DNA of 55,776 nt, taken from positions 1 to 55,776 of the forward strand of contig DXSD01000001.1 in assembly GCA_019410665.1 (NCBI GenBank), written 5' to 3'. A program made the position numbers and the translations under genes. This document shows positions 38,276 to 47,105 of the stretch, in pieces. Within the stretch, counting starts at the first letter, position 1. Each line of letters begins with the position of its first letter. Under the pieces are notes generated by a model. That model ran no database searches, was not told where the DNA came from, and was given only the letters and a program-made list of their open reading frames with translations. Source of the stretch: Fusobacterium sp. (lineage in GTDB: Bacteria; Fusobacteriota; Fusobacteriia; Fusobacteriales; Fusobacteriaceae).

Positions 38276-39142
38276 ATGGAGTATATAATAGATAGAGAGT
38301 ATGAAGAGGTAAGATTAGATAAATTTTTAAGGAAAAAGTTGCCAAAATTGCCTTTAACTGAGATATTTAAAGGGATAAGAGTTGGGAAAATAAAAGTAAA
38401 TGGAAAAAAATCTAAAGAAAATTATAGACTTCAGCTCAATGATGTGGTAAAATTATACTTTCTAGTAGAGGAAGAGTGTGATAAAAATAACGAAATAGAT
38501 TTAAAAGAGTTAGAAAAAATTAAAAATCTAATAGTTTATGAAGATGAAAGAGTTTTAATTATAAATAAGGCTGCTAATATGGTTATGCATAAGGGAAGTG
38601 GTCATGAGTATGGAGTATCTGAAATATTAAAAGAGTATCTAAAAAATCCTAATTTTAACTTTGTAAATAGAATAGATAAGGCTACTTCTGGATTAGTAGT
38701 TGGAGCTAAAAGTTTAGTGGTAACAAGAGAGTTATCTGAAGAGATAAGAGAGAGAAACATAGAGAAAAGATACTATATTTTAGTAGAGGGAAAAGTAGCA
38801 AAAAAAGAGTTTCAGATAAAAAGTTTTTTAAAGAAAATTGATGATAGAGTGATAGAGCTAGATAAGTATGAAGTTGGAGCAAAAGAGAGTGTAAGTTTTT
38901 TTAAAGTTATTGAATATGGTAAAAATTGTACTCTACTTGAAGGAACATTGGGAAGTGGAAGAACACACCAATTGAGGGTTCAACTTTCTTCTATGGGTAA
39001 TCCTATAATTGGAGACACTAGATATGGAAATAAAAAAGAGAAAAATATGTATCTTTTTTCCCATTACTTAAAAATCTCTAAATATGGAATAGAGATAGAC
39101 TTACCTCTACCAAAAGAGTTTATTAAAAGGTTATCTAAATAA
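38276..39142 (+). CDS. RluA family RNA pseudouridine synthase with S4 domain
   Basis: Converts uridine to pseudouridine in rRNA or tRNA. The 288 residues start with an S4 RNA-binding domain (about 10-60), then the catalytic domain with NRIDKATSGLVV, where D134 is the catalytic aspartate, and the SGRTHQLRVQ motif. An upstream GTG at 38246 lies inside rodA; the ATG at 38276 behind TTAGGAGAG is the start. The target base is unknown. Confidence 0.9.
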   Translation: MEYIIDREYEEVRLDKFLRKKLPKLPLTEIFKGIRVGKIKVNGKKSKENYRLQLNDVVKLYFLVEEECDKNNEIDLKELEKIKNLIVYEDERVLIINKAANMVMHKGSGHEYGVSEILKEYLKNPNFNFVNRIDKATSGLVVGAKSLVVTRELSEEIRERNIEKRYYILVEGKVAKKEFQIKSFLKKIDDRVIELDKYEVGAKESVSFFKVIEYGKNCTLLEGTLGSGRTHQLRVQLSSMGNPIIGDTRYGNKKEKNMYLFSHYLKISKYGIEIDLPLPKEFIKRLSK

Positions 39143-39163
39143 AAATTTATATAGGAGGAAAAA

Positions 39164-40465
39164 ATGGAAAACACAGGAGCTTTAGAAAGGCTGTATAAGA
39201 TTTCAGAGAGAGGAAGTACAGTAAGACAAGAGGTAATAGGAGGAATTACAACATTTTTAGCAATGTCATACATTATTTTTGTAAACCCTTCTATTTTAGG
39301 AATGACAGGAATGGATAAAGGGGCATTAATAACAGTTACTTGTCTTACTTCTGCATTAGCTACTATTATTTCTGGACTTTGGGCAAATGCACCTTTTGCT
39401 TTAGCACCAGGAATGGGACTTAACGCATTTTTCACTTTTACTTTAGTTTTAGGAAGAGGAATTCCTTGGGAAACATCACTTGGAATAGTATTTATGTCTG
39501 GATTATTTTTCTTTGTTCTTTCTTTAGGTGGAATTAGAGAGAAAATTGCTTATGCTATCCCTATGCCATTGAAAATAGCAGTTGGAGGAGGAATAGGATT
39601 ATTTATAACTTTTATAGGGTTAATAAATATGGGATTAGTAACTGCTAATCCAGCTACAGTAGTGGGATTAGGAGAGATGAAAACTACTACATTAATAGGA
39701 ATAGTGGGATTAATCGTAGCCATAGTTTTAGAGATAAAAAGAGTTAAAGGTGGAATGCTTATAGGAATAATAGTATCTACAATACTAGGATTTATAAGTG
39801 GAGATATAGCTCTACCAGAAAAAGTTGTATCATTACCACCAAGTATAGCACCAATAGCAGGAAAGCTAGATATTGCAGGAGCATTTAAATTATCTTTAAT
39901 AGGACCTATCTTTTCATTTATGTTTGTAGATCTATTTGATACTTTAGGAACTTTAATCTCTTGTTCAAGACAAGCGGGAATTGTAGATAAAGATGGAAAA
40001 ATAAAAGGATTTGGAAGAATGCTTTATACAGATGTATTCTCTACAATAATAGGATCTGTATTAGGAACAAGTACAGTAACAACCTTTGTAGAGTCAGCAG
40101 CAGGAATAGCTGTAGGAGCTAAAACAGGACTTGCTTCAGTTGTAACAGGAGTATTATTCCTATTTGCTCTACTTTTCTCTCCATTGGTAGCTGTTGTACC
40201 AGGATATGCTACTGCATCAGCACTAATAATAGTAGGAGTATATATGTTCAAACATATAGCTGATTTAGACTTTACAGATTTAAAAACATTATTTCCTTGC
40301 TTTATAATTATTATAATGATGCCTTTAACTTATAGTATAAGTACAGGATTAAGCTTAGGATTTTTAAGCTATATTCTTATTCATTTGATAACTGGAGATT
40401 TTAAAAAGTTAAATATTCCATTAATATTCATAGGGGTACTTTGTTTAGTAAATCTATTAGTATAG
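39164..40465 (+). CDS. NCS2 family purine permease (guanine/hypoxanthine or adenine)
   Basis: Inner-membrane nucleobase uptake protein of 433 residues of the AzgA/PbuG type. Characteristic stretches are RQEVIGGITTFLAMSYIIFVNP at the N-terminus, APGMGLNAFFTF, and DLFDTLGTLISCSRQAG near 247-263. Only 21 bp separate it from the pseudouridine synthase gene and no purine riboswitch is present there. It ends the alr-to-permease unit at a strong terminator. Confidence 0.92.
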   Translation: MENTGALERLYKISERGSTVRQEVIGGITTFLAMSYIIFVNPSILGMTGMDKGALITVTCLTSALATIISGLWANAPFALAPGMGLNAFFTFTLVLGRGIPWETSLGIVFMSGLFFFVLSLGGIREKIAYAIPMPLKIAVGGGIGLFITFIGLINMGLVTANPATVVGLGEMKTTTLIGIVGLIVAIVLEIKRVKGGMLIGIIVSTILGFISGDIALPEKVVSLPPSIAPIAGKLDIAGAFKLSLIGPIFSFMFVDLFDTLGTLISCSRQAGIVDKDGKIKGFGRMLYTDVFSTIIGSVLGTSTVTTFVESAAGIAVGAKTGLASVVTGVLFLFALLFSPLVAVVPGYATASALIIVGVYMFKHIADLDFTDLKTLFPCFIIIIMMPLTYSISTGLSLGFLSYILIHLITGDFKKLNIPLIFIGVLCLVNLLV

Positions 40466-40490
40466 TTATTGATTTTCATAGTTAGATAAA

Positions 40491-40560
40491 AATAGGGAAA
40501 ATTTACTGAAGTAGGTGTTGTAAGGGCACCAATCATTTAAAGTAGATTTTCCTATTTTTT
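40491..40560 (+). terminator. Branched terminator after the purine permease
   Basis: Long outer stem (40491-40507 with 40541-40556, few mismatches) ending in a T run; inside is a second small stem GGTG/CACC (40514-40517 with 40527-40530), giving a branched shape. Confidence 0.75.
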
Positions 40561-40569
40561 GTATAAAGA

Positions 40570-40599
40570 AGACAAAAATATAAAATTGTCTATTTTTTT
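40570..40599 (+). terminator. Second tandem terminator
   Basis: Six-bp stem AGACAA/TTGTCT (40570-40575 with 40586-40591) followed by seven T, only 14 bp after the first terminator. Double termination here strongly separates the permease from the next unit. Confidence 0.6.
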
Positions 40600-40612
40600 G
40601 AACCAGTAGTAC

Positions 40613-40642
40613 TTTACAAAACCACTATAAATATATTATAAT
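40613..40642 (+). promoter_or_regulatory. Promoter of the peptidase-mreC unit
   Basis: TTTACA (40613-40618), 18-bp spacer, TATAAT (40637-40642). It lies 38 bases before the GTG start at 40681, with an AGGAGG ribosome site between. Confidence 0.75.
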
Positions 40643-40680
40643 TATTAAAAGAGTGTAAATTTTAACTAGGAGGAAATATT

Positions 40681-41790
40681 GTGATAAATAGAGAGAGAAT
40701 GATTGAAAATTTTATTAATATGGCAAAAATTTCGTCTCCTTCATTAAAAGAAAGAGAAGTTGCTGACTATATAAAAAAACAATTAGAAGAACTAGGAATG
40801 GAAGTATTAGAAGATAATGCTGGGGATAAAGTTGGAGGAAATGCTGGAAATATAATAGGAGTATTAAGAGCACCTGGAAAGAAAAAAGTTTTACTAAGTG
40901 CACATATGGATACTGTATTGCCTTGTGATAAAGTAAATCCAATTATAGAAGATGGGATTATAAAAAGTGATGGAACAACTGTGCTTGGTGGAGATGATAA
41001 GGCAGGAATTGCAAACATAATAGAAGCTATTAAAGTGATTAAAGAGAATAATATGGATCACCCAGAGATCATAGTTGTTTTTTCAATAGCTGAAGAGATA
41101 GGATTATTAGGAGCAAAGGGATTCGATATAGAAAAATATTCACCAGATTTTTCATTTGTTTTAGATTCAAGTGGAAAACCAGGTATTGGAATAACTCAAA
41201 CTCCATTTTCAGCAAAGGGAAAAATGAAGATAATAGGAAGACCTGCTCATGCTGGGATTGCTCCTGAAAATGGAATAAATGCTTTAACAGTAGCTGCTCA
41301 TGCTATAACTAAAATAAAACTTGGAAGAATAGACTCTGAAACTACTTCAAATATTGGTGTAGTAAGGGGAGGAGAAGCTGTTAATATAGTTATGCCTGAA
41401 GTAACTCTTCAATATGAGGCTAGAAGTTTCTCTGGAGAGAAATTAGATAATCTTCTTAAAGAAACAAATGATATATTTGTAGAAGTAGCTAAAGAGTTTG
41501 GAGCAGAGTTTGAAAATGGAGTGGAAAAAGGGTACTCAGGATATCATTTAACTGAAGATGAGGAGATTTTATCTTACTTCAAAAAAGCTTGTGAAAATGC
41601 AGGATTAGAATATGTTACAAAGTCTACTGGTGGTGGAAGTGACTCAAATGTGTATAATGAAAAGGGGTTTAAAACTTTAACTATAGCTGTAGGAATGACG
41701 AAGGTTCATACAAAAGAGGAATATATAGAGATTGAAGATATGGTAAATACAGCAAGAATAGTTGTAGAATTATTAAAGGAATTGGCATAA
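40681..41790 (+). CDS. M20 family peptidase T-like metallopeptidase
   Basis: Zinc-dependent exopeptidase of 369 residues of the PepT/M20B-like type, releasing amino acids from small peptides. Metal ligands are H75 and D77 (LLSAHMDTV), D105/D106 (GGDDKAG), the catalytic E138/E139 (IAEEIG) and DSSGKPG near 164-170. Start is GTG behind AGGAGG. Well suited to an amino-acid-fermenting anaerobe; mreC begins 1 bp after its stop. Confidence 0.88.
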   Translation: MINRERMIENFINMAKISSPSLKEREVADYIKKQLEELGMEVLEDNAGDKVGGNAGNIIGVLRAPGKKKVLLSAHMDTVLPCDKVNPIIEDGIIKSDGTTVLGGDDKAGIANIIEAIKVIKENNMDHPEIIVVFSIAEEIGLLGAKGFDIEKYSPDFSFVLDSSGKPGIGITQTPFSAKGKMKIIGRPAHAGIAPENGINALTVAAHAITKIKLGRIDSETTSNIGVVRGGEAVNIVMPEVTLQYEARSFSGEKLDNLLKETNDIFVEVAKEFGAEFENGVEKGYSGYHLTEDEEILSYFKKACENAGLEYVTKSTGGGSDSNVYNEKGFKTLTIAVGMTKVHTKEEYIEIEDMVNTARIVVELLKELA

Positions 41791-41791
41791 A

Positions 41792-42628
41792 ATGCTAAGA
41801 GGAAAAAAAGAGAAAAAAGGCCAAGCTAAGAGAAAAATTATTATAATATTTTTTGTTATTATATTTATATTTGTACTTTTTAAAGGTGCGGTTAATTCAG
41901 GTATAGATATAATCAGTCACACTATCTTTCCAATTCAAAGAAAAATATATCAAGTGGGAAGATTTTTACAGGAAACTTCTGAAGCAGTAGTGAGCTATAA
42001 GAAAGTATTAGAGGAGAATAGGGTATTAAAAACTGAGCATGTAAAATATGATATTTTAGTTTCAGAAAATAAAAAACTTAGTGATGAAAATAATAGGTTG
42101 AGAGATATTTTACAGATGAAAGAGGAAAAGGGATTAAATATAAGGGTAGCTAAAATTAATTTTAGAAATGCTAATAATCTATATGAAAGATTCTATATTG
42201 ATTTAGGGAAAAAAGATGGAATTGAAAAAAATTACATTGTTCTAGCTGGAGAAAACTTAATAGGAAAAGTTGGAAAGGTTTACAATGACTATTCAATAGT
42301 AGATATGATAACTGCTGAAGATTATATAGTTAGTTCTCTAACGGAAAATGGAGCCTTAGGTGTTTTAAGAGGAAGCGATGAAGGAGATGGAACACTATAT
42401 TTTGAAGCTAATACTTTTGATGATACTGTAAGTGTAGGTGAGAAGATATATACATCAGGAATAAGTGAAATCTATCCTAAAGATCTGTATCTTGGAAAAG
42501 TGAAAGAAGTATCAGAAAGCGGAGTAGAGATTTTAAAAAGTATAAAAGTTGAGACTGAAGTTGATATAAGAAATTTAGTTGAAGTTTTAATTTTAGTTCC
42601 AAATAGTGAAAAGAGGACAAAAAAATGA
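41792..42628 (+). CDS. mreC: Rod shape-determining protein MreC
   Basis: Elongasome scaffold of 278 residues with a basic cytoplasmic N-terminus, one membrane helix (about 15-33), a coiled coil (about 60-105) and a periplasmic beta domain with YIVLAGENLIGKVGKV and LYLGKVKEV. MreB and MreD are not adjacent. It overlaps the LolA-like gene by four bases. Confidence 0.93.
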   Translation: MLRGKKEKKGQAKRKIIIIFFVIIFIFVLFKGAVNSGIDIISHTIFPIQRKIYQVGRFLQETSEAVVSYKKVLEENRVLKTEHVKYDILVSENKKLSDENNRLRDILQMKEEKGLNIRVAKINFRNANNLYERFYIDLGKKDGIEKNYIVLAGENLIGKVGKVYNDYSIVDMITAEDYIVSSLTENGALGVLRGSDEGDGTLYFEANTFDDTVSVGEKIYTSGISEIYPKDLYLGKVKEVSESGVEILKSIKVETEVDIRNLVEVLILVPNSEKRTKK

Positions 42629-43185
42629 AGAGAATCTTAATAATATCATTATTTATATTTAGTAGTTTTTTTTCTTATGGTGCCGAGCTAAATCAAATAA
42701 GAAATCTTACTACGAAGGTTAGTGAGAGTTTAAAAATAAATGGAAAAGAGAAGAAAAGTAAGTATAATCTATTCTATATTTTTCCAAATTTTATGAGAAA
42801 AGAGATTATTGAGCCTAAGTTTAATAAAGGGGAAATATATATTTATAATCAAGATAAAAAAATTGTATATCTTCCACTTTTTGAGCAAACTACAGAAGAA
42901 GAGATTAAAGATAATGAAAATGATATTTTAAATACAATTAAGTTTATACTAAACAAAGAGAAAGAAGATGAGAAATTTAAAAATGATTATTACTCCAAAA
43001 AGGTAGAAAATATAGTTTTAGAGAATAATACATTGATAAAAATAGATAAGCTTAAGATGTTTAATGGTTATTTATTACCTACTATCTTTAAAATCTATGA
43101 TGGAGATATTCTAGTAGCAGAGTTAAAAATTGAAAACTATGAAGTTAATTCTGATATTAGAATAGAGGAGTTATCTAAAATATGA
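42625..43185 (+). CDS. Probable LolA-like periplasmic protein
   Basis: A 186-residue protein with a clear signal peptide (KRILIISLFIFSSFFSYGA, cleavage near residue 20). The mature part resembles outer-membrane lipoprotein carriers: YNLFYIFPNFMRKEII followed by KGEIYIYNQDKKIVYLPLFEQ matches the LolA plan of a wall of beta strands with bulky hydrophobic residues, and a later VENIVLENNTLIKIDKL and YLLPTIFKIYDGD. If correct, it carries lipoproteins or another lipid through the periplasm. Overlaps of four bases with both mreC and recO tie it tightly to them. The assignment is by pattern only; it could be an unrelated beta-sheet protein. Confidence 0.5.
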   Translation: MKRILIISLFIFSSFFSYGAELNQIRNLTTKVSESLKINGKEKKSKYNLFYIFPNFMRKEIIEPKFNKGEIYIYNQDKKIVYLPLFEQTTEEEIKDNENDILNTIKFILNKEKEDEKFKNDYYSKKVENIVLENNTLIKIDKLKMFNGYLLPTIFKIYDGDILVAELKIENYEVNSDIRIEELSKI

Positions 43186-43898
43186 TCAAGTTTATAAATG
43201 ATAGAGGATTAATTATTAATAAACAAGATTTTGGAGAAGCTGATAGATATATAACTGTTTTTACAGAGAACTTTGGAAAGCAAACTTTTTTGTTAAAGGG
43301 AGTGAGAAAAAGTAAAAAAAGAGAGATAAGCTCTATAGATGTGCTATCTTTGACAAATTTCTCCTTTTATAAAAAAGGTGACAGCTACATAGTAAGCAGT
43401 TTCAATGGAATAGAGGATTATTTAGATATAAAATCTGATCTCGAAAATTTAGGAATAGCTTTATATTTTTTAGCTTTGCTAAACAGTATTTTAATGGAAA
43501 ATAATAGAAAAAAATCTTTATATCAAATAAGCATAAGAAGCTTAGAATTTTTAAAAACAAACAAAGATATAAGAAAAAATTATATTCTTGTAGGGTATTT
43601 TATCTATTATATAATAAAAGATGAAGGTCTTAAAATAAATATAGGGAAAGGAAATAATTTCTCATTTGAAAAATCAAGCTTTATTTCAGAAAATGAAAGG
43701 GGAATTTACAAGGTTTCTGAAAAAGAGAAAAAGATAATAGAAAAATATGTAAATGGAAGAGCAAAAGATATAAAAATTGAAGAGGATGAGTTAGAAAATA
43801 TAAAAAATGTTATATCTCTTTTAGAAAAGTATGTAAATTTTTATTTAGGAATAGATATTAAACTAAAAAATTATATTATGGAGGCTAGAAATGACTAA
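43182..43898 (+). CDS. recO: DNA repair protein RecO
   Basis: Helps load RecA on SSB-coated DNA in the RecFOR pathway. The 238 residues open with the OB-fold pattern DRGLIINKQDFGEADRYITV and FTENFGKQTFLLKGVRKSKK, then a helical region. The zinc cysteines of some RecO proteins are absent. It overlaps the preceding gene by four bases and the PTS gene by eight. Confidence 0.9.
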   Translation: MIKFINDRGLIINKQDFGEADRYITVFTENFGKQTFLLKGVRKSKKREISSIDVLSLTNFSFYKKGDSYIVSSFNGIEDYLDIKSDLENLGIALYFLALLNSILMENNRKKSLYQISIRSLEFLKTNKDIRKNYILVGYFIYYIIKDEGLKINIGKGNNFSFEKSSFISENERGIYKVSEKEKKIIEKYVNGRAKDIKIEEDELENIKNVISLLEKYVNFYLGIDIKLKNYIMEARND

Positions 43899-44361
43899 TA
43901 TTATTAAAATAACTAGCTATATGTCTGAGGAATTAATTTCTCTAAATTTAAATGCTAAAACAAAGGATGAAGTTTTGGTAGAGCTTTCAAAATTAATTGA
44001 AAATTCTTCTAATATCTCAAGTGAGGGGAATATGATTTACAAGGCCCTTGTTGAGAGAGAAAAGCTAGGAAGTACAGGGATAGGAAAGGGAGTGGCAATA
44101 CCCCATGCTAAAACTGAGGCTGCAAAAAAATTAACAATTGCTTTTGGAGTAACTAAAGAGAAGATAGATTTTAAGTCGATGGATAATGAGAAAGTAAATC
44201 TGTTTTTTGTCTTTGCTTCTCCAAATCAAGATAGTCAAATATATTTAAAAGTATTAGCAAGAATTTCCCGTTTAATAAGAGAGGAAAGCTTTAGAGAGGG
44301 ACTTTTAAATTGTAAAACTCCTAAAGAAGTTATGGATTATATTGATAAAAAAGAGAGTTGA
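43891..44361 (+). CDS. PTS EIIA type-2 protein (fructose/PtsN-like)
   Basis: Single-domain 156-residue phosphocarrier of the fructose/mannitol IIA class. The phospho-accepting histidine is H72 in GVAIPHAKT. No sugar-specific IIB/IIC is adjacent, so a regulatory PtsN-like role is more likely than transport. Overlaps recO by eight bases and precedes nrdR by 6 bp. Confidence 0.85.
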   Translation: MTNIIKITSYMSEELISLNLNAKTKDEVLVELSKLIENSSNISSEGNMIYKALVEREKLGSTGIGKGVAIPHAKTEAAKKLTIAFGVTKEKIDFKSMDNEKVNLFFVFASPNQDSQIYLKVLARISRLIREESFREGLLNCKTPKEVMDYIDKKES

Positions 44362-44367
44362 TGAGCT

Positions 44368-44835
44368 ATGAGATGCCCATTTTGTGGATCTGAAGATACT
44401 AAGGTTATAGATAGTCGTTCTTTTATGGAGGGATTTTCTATTAAAAGACGTCGTGAGTGTATAAAGTGTGAAAAGAGATTTACTACTTATGAAAAAATAG
44501 AAGAGATCCCACTATATGTAGTAAAAAAAGATAATAGAAGAGAAAAATTTGATAGAAATAAGTTACTTAGAGGGTTAAGAAATGCTACTATAAAGAGAAA
44601 TATAAGCAGAGAAGATTTAGAAACCTTTGTATTGGAAATTGAAAAGTCAATACAAAACTCCCTTAGAAATGAGATCCCAAGTAAAGAGCTAGGAGAAATG
44701 GTTATGGAAAAGTTACTGAAGGTTGATGAGGTAGCTTATGTTAGATTCGTATCTGTTTATAAAGAGTTTAAAGATATAGAGTCATTTATAGAGTTAGTAG
44801 AGAAGATAGGAAAGGATAGAAAGGAAAATAGATGA
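44368..44835 (+). CDS. nrdR: Transcriptional repressor NrdR
   Basis: Zinc-ribbon/ATP-cone regulator that represses ribonucleotide reductase genes when dATP is high. The 155 residues have zinc cysteines C3, C6, C31 and C34 and the RRRECIKCEKRFTTYE signature; the ATP-cone follows (about 49-135). Its usual NrdR-box targets are not in this window. Overlaps fmt by four bases. Confidence 0.96.
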   Translation: MRCPFCGSEDTKVIDSRSFMEGFSIKRRRECIKCEKRFTTYEKIEEIPLYVVKKDNRREKFDRNKLLRGLRNATIKRNISREDLETFVLEIEKSIQNSLRNEIPSKELGEMVMEKLLKVDEVAYVRFVSVYKEFKDIESFIELVEKIGKDRKENR

Positions 44836-45764
44836 GAATTTTATTTATGGGAACACCTGAGTTTGCAGTTCCATCATTTGATATACTAAATTCAGAGTAT
44901 GATATAGTAGGAGCTTTTACTAAGGTAGATAAACCTAATATGAGAGGTAAGAAAATTAAGTTTACTCCAGTAAAAGAGTATGCCTTAGAGCACAATATTC
45001 CAGTGTATCAACCAAATAGTCTAAAAAATGAGGAAACTCAAAATTTAATAAAAGAGTTAAATCCTGATTTAATAGTTGTAGTAGCTTATGGAAAGATACT
45101 ACCTAAAGAGATAATAGATATTCCTAAATATGGAGTAATAAATGTTCATTCATCATTATTACCAAAGTATAGAGGAGCTGCTCCTATTAATGCTGCTCTA
45201 ATCCATGGAGAAAAAGAGAGTGGAGTAAGTATAATGTATATTGCTGAAGAGTTAGATGCTGGAGATGTTATACTAAAAGTAAAAACAGAGATTACTGATG
45301 AGGATACTTTTTTAACTTTACATGATAGATTAAAGGAGTTAGGAGCAAAGGGATTATTAGAAGCTGTTAAATTAATAGAGAAAGAGGAAGCTCCTAGAAC
45401 TCCACAAAATCACAATGAAGCAACATTTGTAAAACCATTTTCAAAAGAGGATTGTAGAATTGATTGGAATAGATCTGAAAGGGAGATATTTAATTTTGTA
45501 AGAGGGATGAATCCATTTCCAACAGCTTTTACCACTTGTGATGAGAAGATATTTAAAATTTATGAGGTAAAAGAGAATTTTAAAGTGTATGAAAGTGGAG
45601 CTTGTGGAGAAGTTGTAGATATTAAAAAGGGAATGGGAGTAGTAGTTAAAACAGGAGATGGAAGTGTAGTTTTAACTCAAGTTAAACCAGAAAATAAGAA
45701 GCTTTTAAGTGGTACAGACATTATAAATGGAGGTATGTTAAAAGTAGGAGATATACTAAAATAG
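44832..45764 (+). CDS. fmt: Methionyl-tRNA formyltransferase
   Basis: Formylates initiator Met-tRNA using 10-formyl-tetrahydrofolate. The 310 residues have catalytic N104, H106 (NVHSSLLPKYRGAAP) and D142 (ELDAGD). The next gene, folD, makes the 10-formyl-THF precursor, a sensible functional pairing 12 bp apart. Confidence 0.97.
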   Translation: MRILFMGTPEFAVPSFDILNSEYDIVGAFTKVDKPNMRGKKIKFTPVKEYALEHNIPVYQPNSLKNEETQNLIKELNPDLIVVVAYGKILPKEIIDIPKYGVINVHSSLLPKYRGAAPINAALIHGEKESGVSIMYIAEELDAGDVILKVKTEITDEDTFLTLHDRLKELGAKGLLEAVKLIEKEEAPRTPQNHNEATFVKPFSKEDCRIDWNRSEREIFNFVRGMNPFPTAFTTCDEKIFKIYEVKENFKVYESGACGEVVDIKKGMGVVVKTGDGSVVLTQVKPENKKLLSGTDIINGGMLKVGDILK

Positions 45765-45776
45765 AAAGGCAATAAA

Positions 45777-46628
45777 ATGATAAAACTAGATGGAAAAGAG
45801 TTAGCATTAAAAATTAAAACAGAGATAAAAGAGGAAGTTTTCCAACTTAGAGAAAAATTAGGAAGAGTACCAGGATTAGCAATTGTCCTTGTAGGAGAGA
45901 ATCCAGCTTCTAAGATATATGTAAATTCTAAAATAAAAGGATGTAGTGAATTAGGTTTTGAAAGCTTTGCTCATTTTTTATCAACAGATATAAGTGAAAA
46001 TGAACTTTTAGAAGTTATAGAGGAACTAAATAGAGATGAGAGAGTAAATGGAATATTGGTACAACTTCCTTTACCTAAACATATAGATGAAAAAAAAGTG
46101 ATTGATAAAATAGCAATTGAAAAGGACGTAGATGGGTTTAAACCAGAAAATTTAGGACTTTTGATGTTAAATGATAAAGAAGCAATGATATCTTGTACCC
46201 CTGCAGGAATAATGGAGATTTTTAAAGAATACTCTATAGATTTAAAGGGAAAAGATGTAGTTGTAGTAGGTAGAAGTAATATAGTAGGAAAACCAATGGC
46301 TAGTTTAATGATAAATGAGGGAGCTACAGTTACAGTATGCAATAGTAATACTAAAAATTTAACTGAGAAAACTAAAGCTGCTGATGTTGTAGTAATGGCA
46401 ATTGGAAAAGCAAAATTCTTAAAAAATGAGATGGTAAAGACAGGAGCCACTATAATAGATGTTGGAATAAATAGAACTGAAGATGGACTATTTGGTGATG
46501 TAGATTATGAAAATGTAAAAGATAAAGTTGAGTATATAACACCTGTTCCTGGTGGTGTTGGACCAATGACTGTAGCAATGCTATTTAAAAATACGCTAAA
46601 AGCTTTTAAAAAAGCTAATCTGAAGTAA
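45777..46628 (+). CDS. folD: Bifunctional methylene-THF dehydrogenase / methenyl-THF cyclohydrolase FolD
   Basis: Converts methylene-THF to 10-formyl-THF, feeding fmt and purine synthesis. The 283 residues include S45, Y48 and catalytic K52 in the SKIYVNSK motif, VQLPLPKHID, DVDGFKPEN, the NAD(P) loop VVVGRSNIVGKPMA and the C-terminal PVPGGVGPMT. Confidence 0.97.
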   Translation: MIKLDGKELALKIKTEIKEEVFQLREKLGRVPGLAIVLVGENPASKIYVNSKIKGCSELGFESFAHFLSTDISENELLEVIEELNRDERVNGILVQLPLPKHIDEKKVIDKIAIEKDVDGFKPENLGLLMLNDKEAMISCTPAGIMEIFKEYSIDLKGKDVVVVGRSNIVGKPMASLMINEGATVTVCNSNTKNLTEKTKAADVVVMAIGKAKFLKNEMVKTGATIIDVGINRTEDGLFGDVDYENVKDKVEYITPVPGGVGPMTVAMLFKNTLKAFKKANLK

Positions 46629-46637
46629 GGAGAAAAT

Positions 46638-47087
46638 ATGGGAAAAAACGAGAAAAGAGAGTATTATATAGTAGATAAAAGAATACTACCAAACTCTATT
46701 CAAAGTGTAATCAAAGTAAATGATTTAGTACAACATACTAAAATATCAAAATATGAGGCGATAAAAAAAGTTGGAATTAGTAGAAGTACATATTACAAAT
46801 ATAAAGATTATATAAAGCCGTTTTTTGAAAGTGGTAAAGATAAGGTGTTTAGTATTCATATGTCATTAGTAGATAAGCCTGGAATACTAGCTAGTATATT
46901 AAATATAATAGCAGAAGAGGATATGAACGTACTAACAATAGTTCAAAATATAGCAGTAGATGGAATAGCTAAATCAACTATCTCTATACAAACAACAGAG
47001 AATATGCTTAGAAAAATTGAGGGGATGTTAGAGAAAATATCAGAAGTTGATGGAGTAAAAGATTTAAGAATAATAGGAAGTAATTAA
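46638..47087 (+). CDS. ACT domain-containing protein (UPF0735/PheB family)
   Basis: A 149-residue protein with an N-terminal helix-turn-helix-like region (HTKISKYEAIKKVGISRSTYYKYKDYI, about 34-58) and a C-terminal ACT domain (about 72-145) containing VDKPGILASILNIIAEEDMNVL, a small-molecule (often amino-acid) sensor. Function is unknown; a ligand-responsive regulator is plausible. It starts 9 bp after folD. Confidence 0.85.
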   Translation: MGKNEKREYYIVDKRILPNSIQSVIKVNDLVQHTKISKYEAIKKVGISRSTYYKYKDYIKPFFESGKDKVFSIHMSLVDKPGILASILNIIAEEDMNVLTIVQNIAVDGIAKSTISIQTTENMLRKIEGMLEKISEVDGVKDLRIIGSN

Positions 47088-47105
47088 AATATCTTGGAGG
47101 CATAA

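Noticed and set aside
39143..39163. A purine riboswitch before the purine permease.
   Set aside because: Only 21 bases separate the genes, too little for an aptamer.
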